Positions 45,957 through 58,078 are shown, counted from the first letter of the stretch. The stretch: 64,000 bases of DNA from Tamarix chinensis (GCA_030549775.1 CM060181.1:54101201-54165200); one strand, 5' to 3'. Numbers and translations: made by a program. The notes: a model not told the origin generated them from the sequence alone.

Positions 45957-48900
45957 GGTGGTAACATCCCCAAAATTTATAGTTTTGCTTCTGCTAATTT
46001 TTTTTAAATAAAATAAATTTTTTTAGCAGTGTATTTTGGGAGTGTTACACTTTCAGTATTCACATATTTCATATTTTACCATTTTAAGGCTGATTTGGTC
46101 ATTTTATGCCTTAATCATGATTAATCCATTATAAAACCTAATTAAATTGGTCAATACTTGATTAATCATCATAAAACATGATTAATTCTAAACTAACCCA
46201 ATTTATGGTGATTAGCAAAGAACACTCGGAATATTTATCAAGAACAATCAAACTTATTTTACTAAACTTTCTCAAACTTTATCCAATCATAACTTTGATT
46301 ATAATATTCCAAATGTTAACATGTTGCATAAAAATTTTATCCTAAAAATACCAATAAACAACTTAAAATTACTTCCACACTCAAAAACCAACTATAACCC
46401 AAAGATTAAACCACAAACTTGAGCCTTATGCTCACAAGCTTGATCTCAACCAGTTTTACACACTTGTAGTGTTTTGATCTTCACTTTTAACATACAAATT
46501 CACATCATAAACCAAAATTTGAGTTGGAAATTATACTCATATGAATTTCATTTTAAATCAAAAAGTATTAATAAATTTTAGTAATATAAGAGATATTTAG
46601 CTCAAAATTTCACCAAAATTCTTAGGTCTGAGATTAAGAAATTTCATATTTTCTCTTATCTTTCTTATGTCAATCCTTTCAATAATAATTATAAGAATTA
46701 GATTCACCCCTAGAAATTATATATGTTGATTTAATTCCATAAATAATATTATAAGAGCCATTATATAAATATAATAAAAATATCACTCTAGATTAGAAAA
46801 AATACCAATTTTTATTATTAAACATGAAATTATAGTAAAAACCGTGTTTTTGTCCAATAATTACATGAGAAGTTAATAAAATATTACAACCTATACAATC
46901 ATGACACAACATAAGAATATAATATAAAGAATCATATGGAAAGAGAAAGGAAAGTAGAGAGGATGAGAGGATTATACAAAAAATTATGTTGAAGATGGAC
47001 GAGGATGATCTTTAAGCTTCATAAATGGAGGTTGAAGATGAAGAATAAAGGGAGAAGGTGGTTTGGATATTTTGGGAGAGGATGGAAGATAACTATGATG
47101 GAAATAAGTCAGAAGTGAAGACAAAATGAGAGGGGAATGAACTTAAAAGTAATGATTGATTAGTAATATTTTGCAATACCCCATTTCCAGAAACCCTAAT
47201 TATAACTGATAATTATGTGTATTAGTTGTAATAGTTATTTTAGGATATTTAGTAATAAAGATATTGCTAATATGTGATTTTTATTATGAATTATCATATA
47301 TAAAATTTAATTAGGGTAAAATTTACTAGAGAATGCGTATTAAATTTTTAAACCTAAGATGGATTGTAACTAGTATTCACTTCGTCGAGTAAACCCTCAT
47401 TTTTTTAACCTTATAATTTTACCTAGATATTCTTTCTTGACTATTCACCTAGACAAATTACCTTAGCCCACTATACTCCCTTGACTTTTCCCTCCTTTCC
47501 CTTTCTGCACGTTTTCCCTACTCATGCGAGCCATCACCCTGCACCACACATGCACCATACCTCCCTCTCACTATTTTGCTCCATATATCTCTTCCCACCA
47601 TCCTCTTCTTAACCCATGTACCTCTTCATTTTTATTTGTGCCTTAACCTCTAAATTTCTTTCTCTGGACCTCCCTTACACAAGGTAACCCTTCCTATTTC
47701 TCCATCAGTGTTTGCTCACTTCCACCGCCATTTTTTTTTTATCTATAACACACCACTCCATTGGTCTTCTTTCCTTGCCACCAGCCACTACCAAAATTCC
47801 CTCATCCCTTTCACTGGTAGATTCTACTAAAATTACCCCAACAGCCACACATAACCTCATTGAAGTAAACCTATCTCCCTCATCCAACTGCATGAAGCTT
47901 CTCCCTTTCCCCTAACTTCGGTCATTTCTATTGAAACCAGGACCACACCACCGGTTAATTATGTCATTCCACTCCCTTGTACTTCAACCAAAAACTCCAT
48001 TTTACCCCTCCTCCCTTTGGCCAAACCCATTGAAGCTCTACCTCTTCACCTTCAACCAACCATGCCGAGGCTTTCCCTTTGTTGCTACTCCATTATCCAC
48101 TGAAGCTCCTCCCCTCTTCTTTGGTTATTTTTTTCTACCTTTTCCTCCTCCCCTTTCTGTACCTTTCCCTACCATTATCCCCATCATAGAATCAATCTTT
48201 TCTACCATTCTTAGAGCCGTAGTAGTGGCCAAGTCCATTGGTGTCCTCCTCTCCTTTTTAGCATCAGCCATTGAAGCCTTCCTCTCTTGTTCCTAGAGTC
48301 TTTCTTGGATTTCATTGCCTTGTTTCAATTTTTTATTAATCCTTAATTTTTTTTTACTAATTTTTGATTATTATTATTATGTAATATTAAATGCTAACAC
48401 ATACGTGTTTGAATGTTAAATTCCTAAGTAATTCTTGTGGACCTTGGAGAGGACTTCTTTTTATGTGAGCTTAGATTAGGTAAATCCAATCACTGATAAC
48501 ATGGTATCATTTATGTGCGAGCATGATAGGATTTTTTACAAATATATTCATGCCAGGGTTATATAATTTTTGAGTATTATAGCATGCATGATAAAATGTT
48601 AACATGTTAAATGAATGATACATATAAATGTTGAAAGTTAAATTGTATGCATGGTAATATGTCATATGATACTAGGGTTTTGTTAGGATTTTTATTCTTG
48701 CCATGTTATGATTCAAATTCCATGATAAAGGCCTCATTATTACTAATGCATGGTATTTAAGATTTCTATGACTCGTATGGAAGTATACATGCATGATTAG
48801 GGTTAGTTTATGATAAATTCTATTCGCATAACCTAAGGTTAGATATATTTTTCTACATGTACTATGATTATAATTTTCCTATTTAAATGATGTATTATGC

Positions 48901-49763
48901 TCTAAATGTGTACATACATGCTACATGGAAGAGGTGACACATGAGAGTTACATGATTACGGTTTTGTAGGTACAACTTACTAAATGCATGAAAAGTAAAA
49001 ATGCAACTATTCACCAAAATGCAAAGATTAACTATGTGCTAAGATAATGTGGAATATTACTTTTTTTCCTGCTCATGATAAATCTCCCATAATGATAATG
49101 TTTGGTACATAAATGAATAAAATGGTATAACTAGGGTTTTGGTAGGGTATTTTGGTAATTTTGACCTAATATATCTTTTACAAATATTTGGATGCTAGGA
49201 TGGCCATATACTTTTGGTAGATTGACCTTAGCTTTGACTTGGCTTATCATAGACTGATGACCTTGAGGATTACCTTAATAATTAGAAATAAAAGGGAAAA
49301 TGGTTAAGTATGGAAAATAAAAATTGTTGTGTCGTATATAGCATATGTGATCACCTCATAAAATATTCGTTCTTAAAGTGAAAGAATTTGAGTTGGAAAT
49401 GGTTTTATCTCTAGGATTAGCTAACCTAGAGGTGAGGCATTAACCATCATTTATTTTGGTTCACTAGTGTGCTGTTGTGCCCTAATAAAGACCTATTTTG
49501 ATCTATAGATGACTTACGAGTCCTGTAGAGGGTATCAATGCTTAAGGACTAGGTGACCGAGGTTGGAAGGGTACTATGTAGCCGTTGTGTGCTGGTATGA
49601 CTAGGAATACCACTGTATCCTTAGGTTCAAGGTAAAGGTATTGTGTTACCTTTGGGTACCAATATGACTAAGTGTACCTTAGTGTCCCTATGTTAATTGT
49701 ATCCCCTTAAAGTAGTAAAAATAAAAATATCTATTGTGTAAGAAAATGAAAAGAAATGATTTG

Positions 49764-49950
49764 TTGGTTTGGTAGACGCCTTAGTGCCTTACCTTGGTAT
49801 TGCGTTGGATTTGTTAGTTTGGTAGATTCCTTATTTTACTTCACTGGTATTAATGATTTTTTGGTTTGGTAGATACCTTAGTTTCATACCTTTGTATTAA
49901 TTGGATTTTTTGGTTTGGTAGTTGCTACAATGCCCTATCATAGAGTCAAT
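49764..49950. repeat. ~52-bp tandem repeat in LTR J
   Basis: Four diverged units beginning GGTTTGGTAGA or GGTTTGGTAGTTG and containing CCTTAGT and TTGTATTAAT-like parts. Confidence 0.8.
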
Positions 49951-50522
49951 GCCCTATCATAGAGTTTTTGGAATCTATTTAACAAATAAGATGTCTATTA
50001 TACATGGAAATAAAGAAAAGTTAACTAGCATGTTTTACTATTGAGCTTGAGATTGGATGTTTTTATATATTGTTCCGTGAATATTATTTGTGGTTATGGT
50101 CCATGTTTTGTACCCAAGTATGCTTTTCGGATTCCATGTGACTATATGAAATGTGGGTATGCTGCCTCTTGTGAGGTATTGCAATTTACTCAGTATGTGG
50201 AAGTTTTACTAATACTACTTCTGTAGATGACTACATGAGGGCTACAAAGTGGCATGAAGTGTACAAGAATGGGAAGGATAAGTGGAATCATTGGAAAGAA
50301 GTCCCTTTTTCAATGTGGGCCTTTGGGTCTAAGAGTTAGGAAAAATCAGTGTTATATCTTTAGAAACTAGTTTTTGGTCTTAATTGGTTTTCATTTGGAC
50401 TCTAATGTCCCTTGTTATATTTTGGTCATCTTGTGTACTGATATTTTTTATCAGTAACTTTTAACTATGTGTGGTATTCTATTTATGCTAATTTACTTTG
50501 GTTATGGTTTGTTTTAGCCTTA

Positions 50523-50568
50523 GTAATTGGCATAAGAAAGGTGAGAGAGTCAGACTTATGCTGAGTGT
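50523..50568 (+). other. Conserved terminal hairpin, LTR J
   Basis: Arms GTAATTGGCATAAG (50523-50536) and CTTATGCTGAGTGT (50555-50568) pair at 13 of 14 positions. The inner stem GGCATAAG/CTTATGC(T) differs from GGTACTAG/CTGGTACT of LTR E on both sides yet stays paired. AGCGGTAAC follows. Confidence 0.75.
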
Positions 50569-52176
50569 AGCGGTAACAACCACTAATTTGATAATTAGTT
50601 CTTTTGCTAAATGAAGTTTTTAAGTAAATTGGGGTGTTACATGTTTAGATGGACAATTAGGGGTTATGTGTCTTGGAGGGCCAAGGAAAATGGTTTGGGT
50701 TGTGGCATGAAAGGGGAGATTAATCAGAAAAGGGAAGGCACTATATGGATAAGGAAATAAGGGGGGATGAATGAGCAAGGTGCTGAGTTTTGGCTCGTTC
50801 GAGATAATATTGATTAGGAAAATCATGAGAATACTCTCATGCACAAGAGTATTAGTGTGGGAGGTGTATATGGAGTGTAGGAGCTACAAAATTGAAGCTA
50901 ATTGGGAGGTGATTAGTTATCAAGGAATATTCCAAAGAATATTCCCTAGGATATTTTCACCATGACAAATGTCATCCATAAGGTTTTTTGACTTAGAGTA
51001 AGGATTAAGACTAGATATTGATAGGATTCAAATTCTTAGATTAATTTTCACACAATAATAAGATATGATAGGGGTTTAGAAAGGTAAAATTCAATGAGTG
51101 ATTCTACCATAAAATGATGGGTAATAATAAAAATAAAGGAAAAATATTTTTAATTCATTTTTATATTAAACATGAAAATATGTTGATCCCTAAATTTTCA
51201 TAATTTTTTAATTTGCAAAAGGCTAAAATGAGGCTTAAAAGAAGAATAATCATAAAATAAAGCGTGAAAAGTACTTTGAAAAAACTAGAGAATTAGAAAA
51301 AAGACAAGGAATTAAAATATAAATGAATTATAATACTTTGGAAGAAGTTTAATAGGCAAAAGTGGTTTATAAGTCATATGGGACTCTAAATTGTACGAAG
51401 GGTCATAGGAACGAGAAATAGATAATTCTAAAAGATGACTAGATTTTTTAAATCTTTAAATGATGAACAAAAAACTTGTAAAAACAATATATTTATTTTT
51501 AAATCATAAATATCCCAAAAATAATTAGGGTTTTCAACATTTAGGGCATTACATATAATATGAGCATGTAACAATTTGTGATATATATTTATTACCACAT
51601 TTAGCATGCTATCGTATATTCTAGCATGATTTTATTTTCTATGTCTATATTTATGCTTTATGTGCTTTTGTCATTTTATGTGAATATAGCTTAAGTAAAG
51701 AGCATGCTAGATTATTTTGGGTAAATACATATATTAATGATAATATATATGAGGTTTTTAATTTACAATATTATGATTATAAATTGTGTCATAGAACATT
51801 TTAGTGATGGTGTGAATTTAGGTTAAATTGGTGATAAAGGTATTTATAGGATTTTTAAATTTATTCACTGCTGGGGGCATTTCCTTCATAAAGTTCTTTT
51901 TCTTTTGTAAAATCATAGGGTACCACTGTGTTCATTAAGCCATTTACTTACAAATTTATATATTATAAGTCTTAATTTTCAGTTGCATAACTTATGTTAA
52001 GATTAAAATAAGTTTTGAGGCGATTTAATAAAATAAGAGGGATTTAAATCTTTTCACTTGTCATTGTCCTTTGGGTAATTTGAGAACCATATTGGGATAG
52101 TAAGGGTATTATTATCTTAAGTAGTCAACATTGGATGATATTTTTTATGTCAAGGATTAATAGATTTTCTTGCCTT

Positions 52177-52206
52177 GTACTTGGAAATCAAACTCATGTT
52201 AAGTAT
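52177..52206 (+). other. Terminal hairpin remnant, LTR D
   Basis: GTACTTGG (52177-52184) and TTAAGTAT (52199-52206) pair over 8 positions with wobble. TTGCCT precedes, as in the other copies. The inner stem is lost. Confidence 0.4.
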
Positions 52207-52311
52207 GAAGGAACACTCTCTTAATTTATAATTAAGCATTTAATACTAGTTTACAGTTAAGCTCCTAAAAAATAAAAATAAAAATTAGAAGTAAATTTTG
52301 GAGTCATATAA

Positions 52312-53038
52312 AATGAACTAGCATATCTAGCATTAAGTTCTTGTATAGGCAAATACATTTGTGCTCCATATCTTCAATTGTACACCTTTTAACTTCACTT
52401 TTGATATGCTTGGTAGTTAATTATTTTATCATAATTAATATGATTGAATGTATTGAAATAAATTAAAATTATTATTATGTGATATCATAATTCACCATAC
52501 AATAATTTTAAATATATACAAAATATAATGTATGCCTAAAGTATATATACTTTTTATTTCATTATTCCAAACCCAACACTGATATTCAATACGAGTTCTC
52601 CTATTATTTGGAGTGAGTTAGAAACTTTATGGCCATACTTCTTCACTGTAAAAGATATTTGGGAAAATATCATTAATAGAAGTTCTAGAACATTTTGAAG
52701 TGTTTTTATTAATCTTAGATTGAAACCTATAATAAAAAGATATGTTCAAAGTATTTTTTTTTTCTAATAAATATGTAAAAGATATAATATTTAATTTGAA
52801 AATCAAATAATAAATAATAATATTAGTAAAATTTTAGATAATAATAATATGTTTAAAATTATTTTTAATTTATGAAAATGATAAGAATAAAATACTGGTT
52901 GTAGTATATATGAGTTATAGTTTCTGTAAATAACAATAACAATAATAATATTTTTTTATTAACCACAAATAAAAAATCAGAATGGCAATAATATAATAAC
53001 TAATAATTATTAGTGATAATATCCTCATTATTATAACC

Positions 53039-53071
<33 letters not shown>

Positions 53072-53480
53072 CATATTTATTATTACTATTACTATTGTTA
53101 TCATCATCATCATCACTAGTTTTATTTGTTTATTTTCACAATAAAAATTATCACTATTATTTTAATATTTTTTTATTAATGATCATTATTATTTATTTGC
53201 TATAATTACTAATTAATTTTATCATTGTTATTTTCAACCATTATTATTAATATTAATTATAATAATGATCATTATAATCATTTTATTATAGTTTATTCTT
53301 TATTATTCAACGTCATCATTATTGATTTATTATCATTGATATTATTGTTATATTTTTTATTCCATCAATTAAAATTTGTCTATAAGTACATTATTATTTT
53401 TATATTGTTAATAGAAAATTAAAATAAAAAATAAAAATATTGGTAATAATATACATGAATAATAATTTCCACTGATAATA
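52312..53480. other. AT-rich spacer with TAA/TTA runs; no gene seen
   Basis: Simple TTA/TAA repeats, densest at 52800-53480, with a perfect TTA run at 53039-53068. Open frames here are low-complexity Ile/Leu/Tyr strings. Nothing else is recognised. Confidence 0.7.
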
Positions 53481-54226
53481 AACGATGATGATAATAGTCA
53501 TTGATATAGATCTTTCCCAAACGAAGAAGAAAATGGTGAGCATATTAGACGTTGGACTCATAAAGATAAGACATACTCTTTCATTAAACTCATAAATCAA
53601 AAAGTATAGGAAGCTAGAGAGTCTAAAGAGGAGATGAAAAGTTACATGGGCAACTATCACTGACAAACACCTTTCATAAGGAGCATATATGAAGCAATAA
53701 TGAAAAAAATAATAATTCTTACACTCAATTCATTTGATGGCTTCATATATCCAAAATACTATCTGACTGTGTTTGGGAATACAATGCTATTAGCAGAAGC
53801 ACGAGAAGATACCCTATGTAAGACATTTTTGAGAACTTTGAAAGGCTTGACATTGAGATGGTTTGGAAAACTTAAAGCTAGATCGATAATATTCTTCTCT
53901 CAACTTGCTACTATTTTCATGGAACAATTTGATGCATGATGATGTCCGTAGAATGATTCTTTCTCCTTGATAGAATTATCCCAAAACATAGTGGAATCTA
54001 TTCAGTCATTTTTAAATAAATTCAATAAGGAGGTCTAATAGATTGGCGAGTTAGATGATGGCATTGCTAGAACTTCTCTACTCAGCGGCGTAGCCGAGAA
54101 AGATATGGTTGAAAATTTAAATCTCAACAATAAAAAAATCCTACACTTATCTCAAAAAGGAATTACAAAGAAAGGATATATGCTAAGCCAATGATTAAAT
54201 CAATATGGCCAATAGTAAAAAAAAAG

Positions 54227-54275
<49 letters not shown>

Positions 54276-54730
54276 GAACACGTCCTTGATGCTAAGGTAA
54301 AGACATGATAAATTTGTCTATATGCCATAACAAAACCATGAAGATGTGTAGCCAGCAAGACAGCTAGAGCCATGACAATCTTAGGCATATATATTTGGTA
54401 AGTAGAAACCATTGGTGGCTATCCTATCATATATATACCATGTGGAAAATGGTGGATATACATTTCTAAGGATATTTCCTATGAAGAATGATGTAAAGAG
54501 TATAAATAATAGTAAGTGGTATGCTTTATTACAAAGAGTATGGGCACACAACAGAGGAGTGCCAATAACTAAAAGATGTTGTAGAAGATTTGGTTCCCAA
54601 AGGTTACTTCAGTAAATATTCACAAGTAACATTAACAAATCAAACAACGCCCTCAACCCCACAACTCTCATATGCAAAGCACTATACCTAATAATATTAT
54701 ACACACCATTACAGGGGGAATGCCATAGTA
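53480..54730 (+). pseudogene. Tat-type Ty3/gypsy gag relic
   Basis: An open stretch reads NTPFIRSIYEAIMKKIII, LNSFDGFIYPKYYLTVFGNT, MLLAEAREDTLCKTFLRTLK and GLTLRWFGKLKARSI (53650-53939). This is the capsid order of the Tat lineage (YDG..DP, CKAF..TLKG.A..W). A shifted frame continues NIVESIQSFLNKFNKEV and SLLSGVAEKDMVENL (53985-54125). After an AAT microsatellite come the HTTEEC-type region (YKEYGHTTEEC, LKDVVEDLVPKGYF, 54540-54620) and IIHTITGG (54690-54715). Several stops are present and no protease or RT follows. It is cut at about 54731 by a TRIM. Confidence 0.82.
54226..54271. repeat. AAT microsatellite within gag relic
   Basis: About 15 perfect AAT/TAA units inserted or expanded in the gag relic. 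Confidence 0.97.
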
Positions 54731-55485
54731 TAGTAATACTACTATTAAAGCATATATTTGAAGTGTAATAATTGATCTGGCTACGTATATCAACATGGTA
54801 TACCATCCTTTTGGTGAATCAATCATAAGAACTCCATAGTTAAGTGTGTTAGCCATGGAGTAATTTTTAGGATGGTTATCCCTCTTAGCAAGTTTCATAA
54901 ATTTTTTGGGAAGCTCATGAGTGAGGACAAAGCGCATTATAAGGACTTGTGTTGATCTGTGGGGGCAAGTTAATCAATTCAAAAGAACTTCAAGATAGCC
55001 ACCACATTATTGTATTGACTTGGGGTGTCACAAATGATATTAGAGCAAAAATACAACCACGAGCTGAACATTAATGAGCCAGTTAGGCGCCTAACAAAAT
55101 GATTCTTAGGATAAACTATATTGATACAATTAGTAGTTGGGGCACAATAAGGAATTTGCATTTTTTGAGTGGGGGTGAATGTAATACCCCAAATTAAGTG
55201 GATTATTATAATGATTGATCTAACAACTTATATCGATATAGTATACTACCTTTTTGGTGAATCTATCCTAAGAACTCCATAGTTAAGTGTGCTAGTCATG
55301 GAGAAATTTTTAGGATGGGTGATCCTTTTTAGAAGTTTATAAAATTTTCTAAAAATTTATTGGGAAGGGCATGAGTGAAGATAAAGTGCACTGAAAGGAC
55401 TTGTGTTAATCTGTGTGACTATTCGATCAATTTGAAAGCACTTTAAGGTATCCCTTACATGGTTGTATCAACTTAGGGTATTACA
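54731..55485 (+). mobile_element. TRIM element 1 (miniature LTR retrotransposon)
   Basis: Two direct repeats of about 300 bp (5' LTR ~54731-55032; 3' LTR 55180-55485) enclose only 147 bp. The 3' LTR runs TGTAATACCCC to GGTATTACA, and the 5' LTR ends GGGGTGTCACA. The core starts with TGATATTAGAGC (55035-55046), a decayed initiator tRNA-Met primer site. It ends with the purine-rich GAGTGGGGGTGAA (55167-55179) against the 3' LTR. No coding capacity is present. LTR-PBS-PPT-LTR without genes is the definition of a TRIM. The 5' LTR start is decayed, and the target duplication is not evident. Confidence 0.85.
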
Positions 55486-55814
55486 AGAAGAATTAATTTC
55501 CACACGATTAATAAAAAATCCTAAAAAGGTATTTGAGCATTAAAGATGGGCATACTTAGTAAGATGAAAGTACCCCAAAAATATTTCGCTCATTAACCCT
55601 AAATTTGAGCATGTAAATCCTCCTAGAGGTCATCAACAAATGAAGATAGTCACATCCTATAGGTTATCGAGAAATGAAGATGGTCATATCTGATGAATTA
55701 CACTAAGCCCAAGACTTAATACATAAGTCCTCAAAGAGGTCAAAATTGAATATGGACAGACCTGGTGAGTTGAAATATAGGATTTCTTTTACTCTCAAAG
55801 CCTGAGGGATACAT
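55486..55814 (+). other. Residual Tat-type sequence, non-coding
   Basis: Repeated phrases such as GAGGTCATCAACAAATGAAG, TTATCGAGAAATGAAGATGG and AAGTCCTCAAAGAGGTC resemble the non-coding part of Tat-lineage elements. The call rests on general likeness only. It lies between the TRIM and an Athila-type solo LTR. Confidence 0.35.
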
Positions 55815-57362
55815 TGAAAGATGAGATTTATATGCTATTTTCCTAAGTAAAAAATGTCATTTATTCCTCATTATTTTTATAAGATTTAATATTTTCATGA
55901 TTTTTTCTCTTTTGAATAGATTTTGTAGGAAAAGATAAAAATAAAGAAATTCAATGGAAAAACGAAAGGAAAGAAGAAATGAAGCAAAGAAAACATCAAG
56001 AGACATTAAATAAATGGAAGAAAAGATTAGAAATGAAGAGTAGACATCAAAGGGAAGCTTGTGTTAAAATTTCATGGAGGAATGACGAAGGAGCAAAGAA
56101 CACGATACCCCTATGTTTCCTTAACATGGGCCGTGTTTTCCACTAGAAGATAAAATCTTAGTTTTTAAAATCCATAAATTGGTACAGAATTTAAAGAAAA
56201 ACACGGACCGTGTTCTTCATAATTTTTGTAACCGCTCATACAAACTTTTTTTTTCCTGATATATTCTCTGACAATTCTGGAGTTCGGGAGTCAATTTTTA
56301 GAATTTAAAAGTTTAATTCTCCCTTTTTCTCTATTCTCTCTAGAAAACACATGTACTTCACAGTTCCAACTTTCTTTGTCTTCCTTGTATTCAATTGAAC
56401 AATTGACATTCTGCAATTTAAGTTCATAAGTTCTTCTCCATTCCTCTCTCAATTACAAGTTCTGAATTTTGATTGAATGTAAGTAAATTCTCTTCATTGC
56501 ATTATTATTTCTATTACTTTTAGTGTTTCATTAATTATTTATTAGTAATCATTTATGTTAATTATAAAATAATGCATTTAATTGTGTAATCTTATAATTA
56601 TGTAGATAGTAGAGTAGATAATATAGGGTAGGAGGATTTGAGGATTGAATTAGATTTCAAATATAATAGCATAATTTGAAATCATAATTCTAGATGAAAT
56701 TTAATTGAATTGATGGACGGAATTGAATGATCTTGTATCATAGATTAAGAATTTAAACTAATTAGATTGATCACCTATCTAGTTTAGATCTTAATCTATA
56801 CTAGGATAACATAATTAATACGTAATTGTTAATTAACTTGTCTAGAGTAGTAAAAAGGTTAATTGTTAATCTTGTTCATTAATTCGTACGATTGCATGAT
56901 CCGAACTTATGTGATTATGGTCGTAGTCGACTGCTTTCCATTCGTGATGCTTCCATTAATTGAATCTAGCATTCTTAACCTAGGTTATTAATTGGTTAGA
57001 TGATAAATTGAGAGCTTATTCAATTTATTATAATTAAGAGAAAGCAAAGAGATGAATTATTATGAGTTGCTAAAGGTCAATGTTAAATCATTTAGAATCA
57101 TTCTTTTCTCCATGATTGTTTAATACCCTAATTCCATAATCAATACCTTCTTATCCTTATTCATTAATTAGTGAGTAAAGAGTTCCATAGTATAGAACTT
57201 AGTGATAGAAGTAATGATAATGTATAACCGGGGTTTTAACATTGATTATAAATTATTGATTATATACCATTCCTTGTGGGTTCGACTCCTTCTTGCCATC
57301 TACTACGTATTTGAAAATTATGATTTATTTATTAAATTTATTATGCATACGACAGCGCATCA
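55815..57362 (+). mobile_element. Athila-type solo LTR
   Basis: 1548 bp. The start TGAAAGATGAGATTTATATG resembles TGATAAGTGTGACTTTTACA of the LTR at 15871. The end ACGACAGCGCATCA resembles Athila ends, with CCTTGTGGGTTCGACTCC at 57274-57291. Flanks TACAT (55810-55814) and TACAA (57363-57367) match at four of five. No primer site or internal sequence follows, so it is a solo LTR. Confidence 0.75.
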
Positions 57363-57520
57363 TACAACTAGTGAAGATGAAAGAGCGAAGCTCTCTTTCA
57401 CCCACTAAACCCAGATTATTAAGATGCATCATTAGTTTTGGTATTGAGGCCATTGAATCCCTAAGGCAAACATAGAGGCTTTTTAGCTTAGCTCAGCCTT
57501 CCGCTCATATGGTGTGCACT
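57363..57520. other. Short spacer with an imperfect hairpin
   Basis: Between the Athila-type solo LTR and TRIM 2. GAAAGAGCGAAGCTCTCTTTC (57380-57400) forms an 8-bp stem with a two-base bulge. No family can be assigned. Confidence 0.4.
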
Positions 57521-58078
57521 TGTAACACTCCGAGTCAATACAACCACACATGGGTTACCTTTAAGTACTTTCAGATTGATCAATTGGTCTTATAGATCAA
57601 CATGAGTCCTTTCAACATGCTTTGTGCTCCCTCATGCTTCGGATTGATCAGTTGACCCTAGATATCAACATGATTCTTTTCAGCATGCTTTATCCTCACA
57701 CATGCATTTCCCAATAAATTTTAAAAAAAATTTCAAATCATCCAAAAAAGATGATATACCATATGGATATAAGTAACCATAATAATCTTTCTAATACTCT
57801 ATTCAATTTGGGGTTATTAAATTCATCTCCAATCAAAGAACTCAACACCCTTATTGCACTTAAAACACTTACTATTAAATACAATTTATGCCAAGAATCA
57901 TCTTGCTAGGCAATTAACTAGCTCATCCAAGTTTAGCTCATAGTCGTGGTTTCACTTTAACACCATTTGTAACACCTTGAGTTAATATAACCAAGAAAGG
58001 GAAACCTTGGAGTGGTTTTGGATGGATTAGCTGGCCTGATAGATCAACGTAAGTCTTCCTAGCCCGCTTTATGCTTAC
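57521..58078 (-). mobile_element. TRIM element 2, inverse orientation, 5' LTR cut by LTR K
   Basis: Reverse-complement relative of TRIM 1. The 3' LTR is 57521-57821, and the first 111 bp of the 5' LTR (from its 3' end) are 57968-58078. The core is 146 bp. The minus strand after the 5' LTR end (GGTGTTACAAA) reads TGGTGTTAAAG, a decayed initiator tRNA-Met primer site. GATTGGAGATGAA precedes the 3' LTR. The LTRs share GGTTGTATTGACTC-type ends and AAAGGACTCATGTTGATC blocks with TRIM 1. A ~66-bp segment is duplicated inside the 3' LTR (57575-57705). LTR K starts at 58079 within the 5' LTR. Confidence 0.82.

Larger units (their letters stand above)
40734..46049 (+). mobile_element. Giant solo LTR F
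   Basis: 5316 bp, the longest copy. It runs TGTAATACCCT to TTTGGGAGTGTTACA, with flanks CATTC and CTTTC (four of five match). Contents: C/T-rich tract (41040-42290) with a CTT microsatellite, a degenerate TATA site near 41652, the GGTAATTT array (42950-43990) and a hairpin array (44890-45300). CAATACTATAGTATTG (45613-45628) and a terminal hairpin (45909-45956) follow. It is inserted in LTR G. Predicted frames of up to 257 residues at 41513-42286 are Pro/Leu/Ser-rich artefacts of composition. Confidence 0.92.
47172..50641 (+). mobile_element. Giant solo LTR J
   Basis: 3470 bp, TGCAATACCCC to ATTGGGGTGTTACA. Flanks are TATTT (47167-47171) and TGTTT (50642-50646), four of five matching. It contains a C/T-rich tract (47460-48300), a 52-bp repeat in about four copies (49764-49950) and a terminal hairpin (50523-50568). 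The AATAGTGG array is not recognisable. It is inserted in LTR G. Frames of 60-121 residues are compositional. Confidence 0.88.
39140..51553 (-). mobile_element. Giant solo LTR G (minus), carrying nested LTRs F and J
   Basis: The minus strand starts TGTAATGCCCTAAATG at 51553 and ends GGGGTTTTATA at 39140. TATAA lies on both sides (39135-39139 and 51554-51558). Own pieces are 39140-40733, 46050-47171 and 50642-51553, together about 3.6 kb, matching sister copies. On the minus strand the C/T-rich tract falls at 50680-50770 joined to 46920-47160, as expected. The end carries TTTTAGCCTTGCACCTAG with a shortened terminal hairpin (39214-39250). The ends are decayed and TATAA is a weak word in AT-rich DNA, so boundaries are probable rather than certain. 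Confidence 0.62.
32434..52306 (+). mobile_element. Old giant solo LTR D, carrying nested LTRs E and G
   Basis: It starts TGTAATATCTC at 32434. Its end is placed at 52306, where AGAAGTAAATTTTGGAGTCA corresponds to AGTAGTGAATTTTGGGGGTG of better copies. Flanks TATAG (32429-32433) and TATAA (52307-52311) differ at one base. Own pieces are 32434-33139, 37852-39139 and 51559-52306, about 2.7 kb. A C/T-rich tract lies at 38220-38880 and a terminal hairpin remnant at 52177-52206. It is very AT-rich and CpG-poor, so it is the oldest of the group. Start and nesting are likely; the 3' end is tentative. Confidence 0.6.

Noticed and set aside
57380..57400. Hairpin resembling a bacterial-type terminator
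   Set aside because: Plant nuclear context, no T-run function, and a bulged stem.
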